In this document: positions 17,386 through 25,856 of the stretch, one piece after another
Layout of the letters: the number at the start of each line of letters is the position of its first letter
Position numbering within the stretch: position 1 is the first letter of the stretch
NCBI GenBank assembly: GCA_035299505.1
Contig: DATGWL010000046.1
Location: 1-64,000, forward strand
Length of the DNA stretch: 64,000 bases
Source of the DNA: M3007 sp035299505
Lineage (GTDB): Bacteria > Bacteroidota > Bacteroidia > Chitinophagales > Saprospiraceae
Reading direction: 5' to 3'
Position numbers and translations under genes: made by a program
The notes under the pieces: model-generated
What the model saw: the letters and a program-made list of their open reading frames with translations, nothing else
The model's database searches: none
What the model was told of the DNA's origin: nothing

Positions 17386-17896
17386 TTCTATTACGCCCCA
17401 CGTGCTGCGGTTCATTGGTATGGTGGCCGTACAGTCGTTGCTGCTCAATCAAATGACCGGCAGCATTGGCGCGTATTTTAATGTGCTGCTGTACCCGCTG
17501 TTTATCCTGTTTCTGCCTTTGCAGATGGCAGCTCCTTATCTGATTTTGCTTGGATTCGCAGTTGGTGTGGCGGTAGACGCCTTTGTGCCTTCCTGGGGGA
17601 TTCACGCCGGCGCTGGTGCGTTCAGTGCGTTTGCCAGAGGTTTGGCGCTGTTGCCGTTTGCTCCTAAGGGTGGTTTTTCAACCAAAGACTCCATTTTTGC
17701 TCCGGCAACCATGGGCTGGCAAACGTTTTTGCAGGGAACGGCCTTGTTCATGGCCATGCATTTGCTCTGGTATTTTTCTTTCAGTTATTTTTCACACCTG
17801 TTTGCCCTGGAAATTGTGAAAAAAACTGCTGCAGCGTGGGGACTAACCATGATATTTGTAGCGTTATATGCCGCTATGTTCAATCCCAAAAAATGA
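17375..17896 (+). CDS. mreD: Rod shape-determining membrane protein MreD
   Basis: The 173-aa, strongly hydrophobic protein has five to six predicted transmembrane segments and is of normal MreD length. It overlaps the end of mreC, so it is likely translationally coupled, and it precedes mrdA by 29 nt. The identification rests on hydropathy, length and position in the conserved mreB-mreC-mreD-mrdA order, since MreD sequences are weakly conserved. Confidence 0.85.
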   Translation: MNSSSITPHVLRFIGMVAVQSLLLNQMTGSIGAYFNVLLYPLFILFLPLQMAAPYLILLGFAVGVAVDAFVPSWGIHAGAGAFSAFARGLALLPFAPKGGFSTKDSIFAPATMGWQTFLQGTALFMAMHLLWYFSFSYFSHLFALEIVKKTAAAWGLTMIFVALYAAMFNPKK

Positions 17897-17925
17897 ACAC
17901 AGCATCCTAAACCGATACCCCAGTC

Positions 17926-19923
17926 ATGAAAAACGGTCTCCATCGCCAACGAAATATTCAAATCGTTTTTCTGGTATGCGCCATTGCCCTGATGCTGCAA
18001 GCCGCTAACCTGCAGATTTTCGATGGGTCGTATGCCAAACTGGCTGATGCCACAGCTATTGAAGAGCTGACGGTGTATCCGCCCCGCGGTATTATTTACG
18101 ACCGCAACGGGGAGCGGATTGTAAATAATGAGGCCACCTTTGATCTGATGGTTACCTACAGCCAGATGGATATGAAGAAGATGGATGTGGCCAAGTTCTG
18201 TGGTATTTTGGGCATTACAGAAGATGAGTTCAAGCGCAACCTGAACAAAGACTGGCGCAGTGGCAAATTCTCCAAATCCGTTCCTTTTGTTTTCCTGAAA
18301 AAAATCTCTCCGGAGAAAAATGCCCGTTTTTTGGAAAGTCAATACGAGTTTCCGGGCTTCTTCGTGCAGGCGCGCAGTATCCGGGGCTACCCGTTTAATG
18401 CCGGCGCGCACGTTTTGGGGTACATCAATGAGGTGACACCCAGAGATATTGAGCGGAGCAATGGTAAATATGAAACCGGCGACTATATCGGCGCGGCCGG
18501 ACTGGAGTCGGGTTATGAAGATTATTTGCGCGGGAAAAAAGGGGTAACCAATTTGTTGCGCGATAACCTGGGACGAATCGTGGGTCGCTACAAGCAGGGC
18601 GAACGGGATTCTGCCGCTATTGCCGGAAAGGATTTGGTATCCAGTATTGATATCAACCTGCAGGCATACGGCGAAAAACTGATGCAGAATAAAACCGGCA
18701 GCGTTGTGGCCATTGATCCGAAAACCGGACAGATACTGGCCATGATCAGTGCACCTACCTACAACCCGAACCTGTTGGTGATGACCAATGAGCGCGGGCA
18801 GGAGTTCAGTCGCCTGCTGACCGATCCGCTGCGGTATTTCTTTGACCGCACGGTAATGGCCAAATATCCACCTGGATCTATTTTCAAAACGGTGGTTTCG
18901 CTCATTGGCTTGCAGGAAGGAACCATAAGCCCTAATTCAGGCTTCAGCTGTTCCGGTGGTTATTTTTATGCCGGCCGTTTGTATAAATGCCACCATAGCG
19001 GGCACCTGAACGGAGTAGTGGATGCGCTGGCTCATTCCTGCAACACCTATTATATGGTGAAATACCGGGATCAGGTTGATAAGTACGGTTACTCCAACCC
19101 GCAGCAAGGGCTGGATGAGTTCAATAAATACATGACACAGTTTGGGTTTGGGAAACGATTGGGTATTGATTACCCGAACGAAAGCCCGGGCGGTTTTCCT
19201 ACCTCAGCGTATTACAATAAGTTATATCCCAAGCACCTGGGTGGATGGCACTCGCCAACCATTATGTCGTGCGGTATTGGACAGGGCGAATTGCAGCTCA
19301 CTACCATTCAGATGGCTAATCTGGCGGCTTGTATTGCCAACCGCGGCTATTGGTATGCGCCCCACCTGATCAAAGAATTCAAGGATGGAACCTCTATCCC
19401 GGATCGTTTTTTTGTTAAAAACAAGGTGGATATTGATCCCCGGCATTTCGAAACGGTGGTGGAAGGAATGGAACAATGTGTAGTGCGGGGTACTGCCCGA
19501 ATTGCACAGGTACCTGGCGTTTCTGTGTGCGGCAAAACTGGTACCAGTCAGAACCCGCATGGCGACGACCACTCTGTGTTTTTTGCCTTTGCTCCTAAAG
19601 ACGATCCGAAAATTGCCATAGCGGTGTATGTGGAAAATGCCGGTTGGGGAGCTTCCTATGCAGCACCAATAGCCGGCTTGATGATAGAGAAAATGCTCAA
19701 CGATACCATTGCAACGGATCGTTTGCCTATCGAAGAGCGTATGATTAAAGCCGACCTGACTTCCAAGATTTTGGCCAACCGGGCACAGGAAAAGATCCAG
19801 GCCAAGTTGCCCAAGCCAAGACCCGACTCCTTGCCAGACCCGGCCAAACTCCCCAGCGAGGTGCCGGATGCCGTTCCACCTGCAACCGGGACAGGTGGTG
19901 GTACGCGCCCTGGTAAAAAGTAA
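17926..19923 (+). CDS. mrdA: Penicillin-binding protein 2 (elongation transpeptidase)
   Basis: PBP2 is the class B transpeptidase that cross-links peptidoglycan during elongation. The 665-aa protein has an N-terminal transmembrane anchor (about 12-28, IVFLVCAIALML), a PBP dimer domain with PPRGIIYDRNGE, and a transpeptidase domain. Its three motifs are SxxK in PPGSIFK (Ser318), SCN in AHSCNTYYM, and KTG in CGKTGTSQNP. The C-terminal tail after about residue 610 is Lys/Pro-rich. It is the last gene of the mre operon; the usual partner rodA is not next to it. A word-built hairpin follows the stop codon directly. Confidence 0.95.
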   Translation: MKNGLHRQRNIQIVFLVCAIALMLQAANLQIFDGSYAKLADATAIEELTVYPPRGIIYDRNGERIVNNEATFDLMVTYSQMDMKKMDVAKFCGILGITEDEFKRNLNKDWRSGKFSKSVPFVFLKKISPEKNARFLESQYEFPGFFVQARSIRGYPFNAGAHVLGYINEVTPRDIERSNGKYETGDYIGAAGLESGYEDYLRGKKGVTNLLRDNLGRIVGRYKQGERDSAAIAGKDLVSSIDINLQAYGEKLMQNKTGSVVAIDPKTGQILAMISAPTYNPNLLVMTNERGQEFSRLLTDPLRYFFDRTVMAKYPPGSIFKTVVSLIGLQEGTISPNSGFSCSGGYFYAGRLYKCHHSGHLNGVVDALAHSCNTYYMVKYRDQVDKYGYSNPQQGLDEFNKYMTQFGFGKRLGIDYPNESPGGFPTSAYYNKLYPKHLGGWHSPTIMSCGIGQGELQLTTIQMANLAACIANRGYWYAPHLIKEFKDGTSIPDRFFVKNKVDIDPRHFETVVEGMEQCVVRGTARIAQVPGVSVCGKTGTSQNPHGDDHSVFFAFAPKDDPKIAIAVYVENAGWGASYAAPIAGLMIEKMLNDTIATDRLPIEERMIKADLTSKILANRAQEKIQAKLPKPRPDSLPDPAKLPSEVPDAVPPATGTGGGTRPGKK

Positions 19924-20111
19924 GGCACGAAGGACTGGCAAAAGGCACAAAGACGCAAACACGCGAAGGCACGAAGACGCAAAGGGGGTATTTGACAAAG
20001 TCAAATACCCCCTTTGAAATATGATAACTGGCCTTTGCGCCTTTGTGTCTTCGCGTCTTTGTGTCTTTGCGCCTTTGCGCCTTCGTGCCTTTTGCCAGTC
20101 CTTTGTGCCTT
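19922..20111. repeat. CTTTGCG-word inverted repeat filling the gap between convergent genes
   Basis: The whole space between the mrdA stop and the stop of the minus-strand lipoprotein is one element. The left arm has the words GGCACGAAGGACTGGC, AAAGGCACAAAGACGC and so on. The right arm is made of 8-nt units CTTTGYGY/CTTCGYGY ending in GCCAGTCCTTTGTGCCTT, the inverse of the left end. The right arm is longer by several units. At the centre is a perfect 17-bp hairpin (listed separately). Confidence 0.88.
19980..20016. terminator. Perfect 17-bp hairpin at the centre of the CTTTGCG element
   Basis: CAAAGGGGGTATTTGAC (19980-19996) and its exact inverse (20000-20016) enclose the loop AAA. It sits between two converging transcription units and can terminate both. 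Confidence 0.75.
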
Positions 20112-20903
20112 CTATTTAAGTTTGACTTTGGTGGCTACGCTGGCCTTTTTCTTTTGCTGTTCTTCATCAAAAGGCTTGATGTTGATGGTCAGTGTATGGC
20201 CTTCGTCGGTGATTTCGCCGAGTTTATTGTCAGACTTTTTAACGGTACGGTCAGGGAAGTGGTAGATTTGTTTGTAGCTCATATCAGCCAGGAACATCTT
20301 AACCATATCCATGCTGCCTTCTTCACCGCCTTCTTCATCGGAGTTCATCATGGCTTTTTTCATTTCCTCACCGATATCGCCAACGCCCAGGCGTTCGAAG
20401 CTTTTGCCTTTAAAGCGGAATACCTCATCCACTTTTGTGTCGTATTTGTCTTTGTTGATGATACGCAAAGCACGGTTGAGTGCATCCACGTTCACAAAGT
20501 CGAAAGAGTATCCGAACTGGAAATTGGTGGTATCGTTAATTTCTACCACGTTGGTGATGCCTTCCACGCCGCGAATGGTAGCAGCAACACTGCTCATCTG
20601 TGTTCCGAGACCGCCCATGGGGTCTTCAACGGCAGGCGCATCAGCAGGAGGGGTGTAATCGCCTTCTGTTTGGATGGATGTGGAATCGCCCTCAATGCCC
20701 ATGCCTGAGGCCATGGAACTGTCGCCGGCCATGCCTTTAAACATGTCCATCATGCCCTTCATCTCGCTCATATCGAGCGTCATTTTATAGGATCCGGAAC
20801 CGTTGTTTTTAAAGGTAGCTTCCTCAATGATATGCAGGCAGCCAGTGAGTGCAGTCATGCTCACGGCAAGTACTGCGAGGAAAAGGTTTTTCAAATTTTT
20901 CAT
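20112..20903 (-). CDS. Lipoprotein, paralogue of the neighbouring lipoprotein
   Basis: This 263-aa protein has a lipoprotein signal peptide with lipobox LTGC (Cys about 22). The mature part is beta-rich and starts with a HIIEEATFKNNGSGSYKMTL segment. It ends with YKQIYHFPDRTVKKSDN and a Lys-rich tail. A Met/Ser/Gly-rich low-complexity region lies at about 55-100. It shares its beginning, its (I/Q)YHFPD motif and its KPFDE-like end with the next gene, so the two are diverged tandem duplicates. Function unknown. Confidence 0.8.
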   Translation of the reverse strand: MKNLKNLFLAVLAVSMTALTGCLHIIEEATFKNNGSGSYKMTLDMSEMKGMMDMFKGMAGDSSMASGMGIEGDSTSIQTEGDYTPPADAPAVEDPMGGLGTQMSSVAATIRGVEGITNVVEINDTTNFQFGYSFDFVNVDALNRALRIINKDKYDTKVDEVFRFKGKSFERLGVGDIGEEMKKAMMNSDEEGGEEGSMDMVKMFLADMSYKQIYHFPDRTVKKSDNKLGEITDEGHTLTINIKPFDEEQQKKKASVATKVKLK

Positions 20904-20965
20904 TGAATGTAGGAAATTGGAAAAATATATACGGGGGCAAGCCCGTATCAGGTTTGATTGAATTG

Positions 20966-21724
20966 TTATTTAAGACGGATGTTCAGTTCCGAAGGTTTCT
21001 TTTTCGACTTGTTATTTTCGTCCAACGGCTTTTCGAGGATGATGAGCGTGTGGCGGTCATCGCTTAATTGTGCGTTTTTGTCGTTGCACTTTTTGATTTT
21101 CTGATCGGGGAAATGGTAAATGGTTTTGAACTCCAGATCGCGGAACATCATTTTCATCATGCTTTTTACAGCATTGGCATCTGGTGTGATTTCGTCATCT
21201 GAAGACTGCTTTGTCATGATTTCCGTTAGAAAATCGGCAAAACTGGAAGCTCCTGCATGCCGTTTCAAGGTTTTTCCATCCAGGCCTATGTAAGCATCTT
21301 CGTTCCATCCTCCAATTTCCACATCGTCATCCTTCAGGGAAATCAGCGCATCCTGCAGATGTGCCAGGCTTTGAAAATTGAAGGCAAATCCGGATTGGTG
21401 GGTAAGTGTGTCGTTGAAACCGTGCGCATTACTGATTCCGTTTTTGTTGGCCAGCAAACGTGCAGCTATTTCGTATTTCTCTTCCTTCTTTTCCAAAACG
21501 TTGACAGTGTCAGGTAATCCGGCAAGCACGGATGTGTCTGGTTGCGTGCTTTTTCCCATTGATTTCCCAAAGTTGTCAAACTTACTTTTGACTTTGCTGC
21601 CGTCCAGTGCGAAACTGTAAGTACCGCTGCCATCTTTTCGGATGGTGATTTCTTCAACGATGGTGAGGCAGCTGCTCAAACTCAGAGAAATGAACAGCAA
21701 CAGGGTTACATGGATGTTTTTCAT
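20966..21724 (-). CDS. Lipoprotein, paralogue of the neighbouring lipoprotein
   Basis: The start at 21724 gives a lipoprotein signal (MKNIHVTLLLFISLSLSSC); the open frame upstream has no signal character. The 252-aa protein opens with TIVEEITIRKDGSGTYSFAL and ends with FKTIYHFPDQKIKKCND and a Lys/Ser-rich tail, in parallel with its neighbour. There is no catalytic motif. It sits 40 nt behind the BNR-repeat gene and 62 nt before the paralogue, so the three probably form one unit. Confidence 0.8.
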   Translation of the reverse strand: MKNIHVTLLLFISLSLSSCLTIVEEITIRKDGSGTYSFALDGSKVKSKFDNFGKSMGKSTQPDTSVLAGLPDTVNVLEKKEEKYEIAARLLANKNGISNAHGFNDTLTHQSGFAFNFQSLAHLQDALISLKDDDVEIGGWNEDAYIGLDGKTLKRHAGASSFADFLTEIMTKQSSDDEITPDANAVKSMMKMMFRDLEFKTIYHFPDQKIKKCNDKNAQLSDDRHTLIILEKPLDENNKSKKKPSELNIRLK

Positions 21725-21764
21725 AGGGTATGGGTTGTGACAGTTTTCAGTTGTCTGTTGGACG

Positions 21765-24635
21765 TTACTCAATTATTAACTCTTCTTCCACTTTTACGCC
21801 GCCTTTTTCCAGTGTAAAGGTATACACGCCTTTGCGTAGATACCGTTTGCCAGTGTCAGCTTTTTCGATGTCGAGTGGCTTTTTTGCGTCTTTTTGTTCG
21901 CGTTGAAGGGTTTCTTTGTATTTCGGCAAGGCGTCTTCGCGAAAGTCCAGGGCGTAATTCCAGTTGTTGACTCCTTTAACAGCATCAATGGCGCCGCTGT
22001 TCAGGACCAAGCCGCTTTCTTTGTGTTTGACGGTCCAGGATACCTTTCCGTCACTATTGCTGTAAAACCAAACCGGATACTCCGGATCTTTAGTTTCCTG
22101 ATAAGCACGTTTTTTGCCCCAGTTTTTATTGAATTTTCTTTTTTCCAGGCTAAACAATTTCAGCCCCGACAGCAACACTTCCGCGTTTAATTGCTGAATC
22201 AGGGAAATATCTGCTTTAAACATGGAACGCCCGTGTGTGCCGATCACCAGTTCCCGTGCATTGGCCTGTATGGCCAGGTCGTGCACCGGAACATCCGGGA
22301 AATCTGCACTCAGGGTTTGGAAGGATGCTCCGCCATCCAATGATACATAAACGTTGTGATCTGTACCTACGTATATTACGTTCGGATTGGCAGGGTCTTC
22401 GCGGACCACATTGATGGGTTCCAGCGGCAAATCTGTGCCAAGTTTGGTCCAGGTTTGGCCATAATCCTGCGAAACGTACAGATAAGCGGCAAAATCATCC
22501 CAACGATACCCGTTGAGCGAAACGTACACGCGCCCGCGCTCGTGGGATGAGGCAATCACCCTGCTTACCCACAAATTGGCTGGAAGCTGACTGGAAATAT
22601 TCGTCCAGGTGTCACCGCCGTCGCGGGTGAGGTGTACCAGGCCATCGTCTGAGCCGGTGTACAGCATGCCAAACTTCAAAGGGCTTTCGCAAATGCTGGT
22701 GAGGGTGCCGTAGGGAACGTTGCCCGGTTTACCGCCATTGGTCAGATCGCCGGAAATGGCTTCCCAATCTTTACCCTGATTGAAGGATCGGTACAGTTTG
22801 TTGGCGCCCAGATACAACACGTCTTGCTGGTGTCTGCTCAACCAAATAGGTGTTTGCCAGTTGAAACGCAGCGGACGTTCTCCCAGGTCGTGCTTAGGGG
22901 TAATGGGCCGGGATGCTCCTGTAGTGCGGTCCACCTTGAAGTAATTGCCAAACTGGAATCCTGTGTACACTGTATTATTGTCGCGGTAGTCAACCTGCAC
23001 CTGCATGCCATCGCCTCCCAGCAGTTCTTTATACGGATATGCGCCGGTTTGATGCCAGGCGGTAGAAGCTTCGTATTGGCTTGGCCCAACCCAAACGCCA
23101 TTATCCTGGGCACCGCCATATACCTGATAAGGGTCGGACTCGTCGGTGGCAATGGCATAAAATTGACCTACAGGCGGTGTATTACACTTGATCCAGGATT
23201 CGCCGTTGTCCCAGGATATGTTCAAGCCACCGTCATTGCCATTTACCAGGTGTCCTTTCCGGGCAGGATTCAGCCAAAGTGCGTGATGGTCAACGTGCAC
23301 ATTATCGCCATTGATGTTTTTCCACGTTTTGCCGCCATCCTCAGAACGGATAATGAAAAAGCCAATCATGTAAACCTGATCGGCGTCGTCGGGCATACAA
23401 CGTACATTGGCGAAGTAGTAGCCGTATGTAAAGTGCATTTGCTCGATGGCATCTTCATGGGTACGTTTCCAGCTTTGGCCGCCATCGTCGGAGCGATAGA
23501 GTTCTGCACCGATGTAGTCTGTTTCAAACAGACGTGTATTGGCATCTTCCAGAAATTCTACCAGGGCAATGGGTTTGAGTTTGTCTTTTTGAACGAGGTC
23601 TTTGACCTTTTTGGCATTGTATTTCTCCGGGAATTCGTTTTGCTTGAGGAAAGTGGCTAATTTGTCCTCGCTGAGTTGCAAAAATGCTTCTTTCGACATG
23701 CTCCGCAGCTGATCTTTGGTCAGTCCGTCATCGCCGGGTTTTTCTTTAGCTGGTTTGGGGTTTTGGTTATCTATACAGGCATACAGTACGGTTTTGCCGT
23801 TTTTTTTGCCAGAAGCCAGTCCGATTCGCCCTGTTTTTGGGCCGGAAGGGAATCCATTCATAGCTTTTACCCAGGTATTGCCTCCATCTATGCTTTTCCA
23901 GATGGCAGATCCTTGTCCTGCGCCGTTGAATTCCCAGGCCCGGCGACTCCGTTCCCAGGTGGCGGCAAGCAGGGTATTGGGGTCGTTGGGATCCAGCACC
24001 AGATCAATGGCGCCGCTGTTTTCATCTGCGAAAAGGGTGCGTACCCAGGTTTTGCCGCCGTCGATGGTTTTATACACCCCGCGTTCGGGGTTGGGAGAGT
24101 ATAAGTGGCCTAAAACAGCTACCCAGAGCGTGTTTGGATCAGTAGGGTGTAAAATGATTCTGGAAATATGGTGGCTTTCCGGCAATCCACGCCATTCCCA
24201 GCTTTTTCCCTGATCGGCGCTGCGGTAAATGCCGGTTCCTGCATAGGAGGAGCGACTGCTGTTGGCTTCTCCGGTGCCTACCCATAGTACCCGGTTGGTC
24301 CAGTCGATGGCAATATCTCCAATGGTCATACTGGCCTCATGGTCGAAAACAGGTTTGAAGGCAGTTCCATTGCTACTGGTGTGCCAAAGTCCGCCGGAGG
24401 CATAGGCCACGTACATTTCGGTGGGATCGACAGGGTTAACGTCAACATCAGTGACCCGGCAGGAGAACACGGTAGGGCCAATGTTGGCGGGCTCGATGGA
24501 GGATAGCAGGGATTGTTTTTTGAGTTTTTGGCGTTGGTCAAACCCTTTGAGCCGGACATCGGCGGGCGTAGGTTGTTGTGCAAATGAATGAGCTGAAAGG
24601 AACCCGAGGAGGAGCCAGGTAAGGAGTTGCCGCAT
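21765..24635 (-). CDS. Exported VPS10/sortilin-like BNR-repeat beta-propeller protein
   Basis: This 956-aa protein has a signal peptide (MRQLLTWLLLGFLSAHSFAQ). Most of it consists of BNR/Asp-box repeats of the kind S-x-D-x-G-x-T-W: SADQGKSW, TIDGGKTW, SIDGGNTW, SDDGGQSW, SEDGGKTW, TRDGGDTW and SQDYGQTW. These build one or two beta-propellers. The insert at about 300-380 is Lys-rich. Related Bacteroidota proteins are annotated as glycosyl hydrolases or sortilin N-terminal-like, but no sialidase catalytic set is apparent, so enzyme activity is doubtful. There is no T9SS tail; the C-terminus is a small beta domain ending KVEEELIIE. It is probably periplasmic or surface-attached and heads a unit with the two lipoproteins. 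Confidence 0.88.
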   Translation of the reverse strand: MRQLLTWLLLGFLSAHSFAQQPTPADVRLKGFDQRQKLKKQSLLSSIEPANIGPTVFSCRVTDVDVNPVDPTEMYVAYASGGLWHTSSNGTAFKPVFDHEASMTIGDIAIDWTNRVLWVGTGEANSSRSSYAGTGIYRSADQGKSWEWRGLPESHHISRIILHPTDPNTLWVAVLGHLYSPNPERGVYKTIDGGKTWVRTLFADENSGAIDLVLDPNDPNTLLAATWERSRRAWEFNGAGQGSAIWKSIDGGNTWVKAMNGFPSGPKTGRIGLASGKKNGKTVLYACIDNQNPKPAKEKPGDDGLTKDQLRSMSKEAFLQLSEDKLATFLKQNEFPEKYNAKKVKDLVQKDKLKPIALVEFLEDANTRLFETDYIGAELYRSDDGGQSWKRTHEDAIEQMHFTYGYYFANVRCMPDDADQVYMIGFFIIRSEDGGKTWKNINGDNVHVDHHALWLNPARKGHLVNGNDGGLNISWDNGESWIKCNTPPVGQFYAIATDESDPYQVYGGAQDNGVWVGPSQYEASTAWHQTGAYPYKELLGGDGMQVQVDYRDNNTVYTGFQFGNYFKVDRTTGASRPITPKHDLGERPLRFNWQTPIWLSRHQQDVLYLGANKLYRSFNQGKDWEAISGDLTNGGKPGNVPYGTLTSICESPLKFGMLYTGSDDGLVHLTRDGGDTWTNISSQLPANLWVSRVIASSHERGRVYVSLNGYRWDDFAAYLYVSQDYGQTWTKLGTDLPLEPINVVREDPANPNVIYVGTDHNVYVSLDGGASFQTLSADFPDVPVHDLAIQANARELVIGTHGRSMFKADISLIQQLNAEVLLSGLKLFSLEKRKFNKNWGKKRAYQETKDPEYPVWFYSNSDGKVSWTVKHKESGLVLNSGAIDAVKGVNNWNYALDFREDALPKYKETLQREQKDAKKPLDIEKADTGKRYLRKGVYTFTLEKGGVKVEEELIIE

Positions 24636-24684
24636 ACGTATAAATTTTGGAGAAAGGTACGCAGATTTATGAGGAACACGGGCT

Positions 24685-24942
24685 GTGAACGCGAATAGGG
24701 TTTGGAACGCGGATGACGCTGAGAACGCGGATTGGATTTTGGAACGCAGATGACGCAGATGACGCGGATTTTTATGCTGCCTTCGGCAGCCTGTTTAGGT
24801 AAATTTGAGATTTTAGGGTAAGCAAACCTCAAAATTGCTGAAGGCAATTTTCAAGATCTGCGTCATCCGCGTCATCCGCGTTCCAAATCCCAAATCCCAA
24901 ATCCAATCCGCGTTCTCAGCGTTCCAAAGAATCCATGTTCAC
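24685..24942. repeat. GATGACGCG-word inverted repeat between rnz and the BNR gene
   Basis: The 311-base gap between two minus-strand genes is largely one element. The left arm (24685-24771) has words GGAACGCGGATGACGC, GAACGCGGATT and GACGCAGATGACGCGG. The right arm (24852-24942) carries their inverses in reverse order (GATCTGCGTCATCCGCG, CCAATCCGCGTTCTCAGCG, then GTTCAC). The core holds a small perfect hairpin GCTGCCTTCGGCAGC and a second pairing around AAATTGCTGAAGGCAATTT. No gene is seen in the gap. Confidence 0.85.
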
Positions 24943-24946
24943 ATAA

Positions 24947-25855
24947 TCAAACATAAAAGGTAAGCCCTTCTTCAGCTATATCCGTGTGCTCAAACACCTC
25001 CCGCGCCTCCGACAAATGAACATCCGTTGAGGTATATCGGCCTGAAATATGCCCAAGCAGGAGTCGGCCAACACCGGCAAGTTTAGCTACCTGAGCAGCC
25101 TGAGCTGCAGTGGAATGCATGGAAATTTCTGCTTCATGGGTATGTTCATCAGTAAACGTAGCCTCATGGTACAACAGATCCACCCCGCGCACAACTTCAA
25201 CAACCTGTTCGGAAAAACACGTATCGCTGCAGAATGCGTAGGATTTAGGACGGGGAGGATCCAGGGTTAGTTCCTGATTGGGAATGATTTGACCGGATGG
25301 CAGTTCCAAATCAGCCCCGGCCTTGATACCAGGAATCAGGGTAAATGGTATCTGATATTGTTCAATTTTGGCAGGCAGGATGTTTCTTGGACGGATTTTT
25401 TCCCGGAACAACCAACCGCTCGTTGGGCCACGGTGATGGAGTGGAATAGTCCAGACTTCAACTTTGTTGTTTTCAAATACACAGGCCGAAACGGAGCTGT
25501 CTACCACTATAAACTCCAGCGTATAAGGCAGTTTGACGCCACAAACTCGGAGGGTAGTTTCAATAAATTCCTGTAAACCCGGGGGCGAAAAGAGTTGTAA
25601 TGGTTCGGTTCGCTTTTTATGTCCCCAGTTGGTGATCATGCCCAGCAGCCCAAACATGTGGTCGCCGTGCATATGACTGATGAAAATTTGCCGGCAGGCA
25701 TCCACTTTGGTACGAAACTGATAAATCTGCATTTGGGTGCCTTCACCACAGTCAATCAGGAAAATCTGATTTTCTACCTGCAGCACCTGTGCTGTAAAAT
25801 GGCGACCATGGAATGGGCCGCCCGACGCATTGCCGAGAATGGTAAGCTGCATCAT
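24947..25855 (-). CDS. rnz: Ribonuclease Z
   Basis: RNase Z is the metallo-beta-lactamase-fold endonuclease that trims the 3' trailers of tRNA precursors. The 302-aa (short-form) protein carries the zinc-binding HMHGDH motif (His61, His63, Asp65, His66), a SMHSTAAQAA His, and the late LLLGHISGRY His. The dnaG stop codon ends one base before this start codon, so the two genes are tightly coupled. Trimming matters here because the window's tRNA does not encode CCA. Confidence 0.96.
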   Translation of the reverse strand: MMQLTILGNASGGPFHGRHFTAQVLQVENQIFLIDCGEGTQMQIYQFRTKVDACRQIFISHMHGDHMFGLLGMITNWGHKKRTEPLQLFSPPGLQEFIETTLRVCGVKLPYTLEFIVVDSSVSACVFENNKVEVWTIPLHHRGPTSGWLFREKIRPRNILPAKIEQYQIPFTLIPGIKAGADLELPSGQIIPNQELTLDPPRPKSYAFCSDTCFSEQVVEVVRGVDLLYHEATFTDEHTHEAEISMHSTAAQAAQVAKLAGVGRLLLGHISGRYTSTDVHLSEAREVFEHTDIAEEGLTFYV

Positions 25856-25856
25856 G

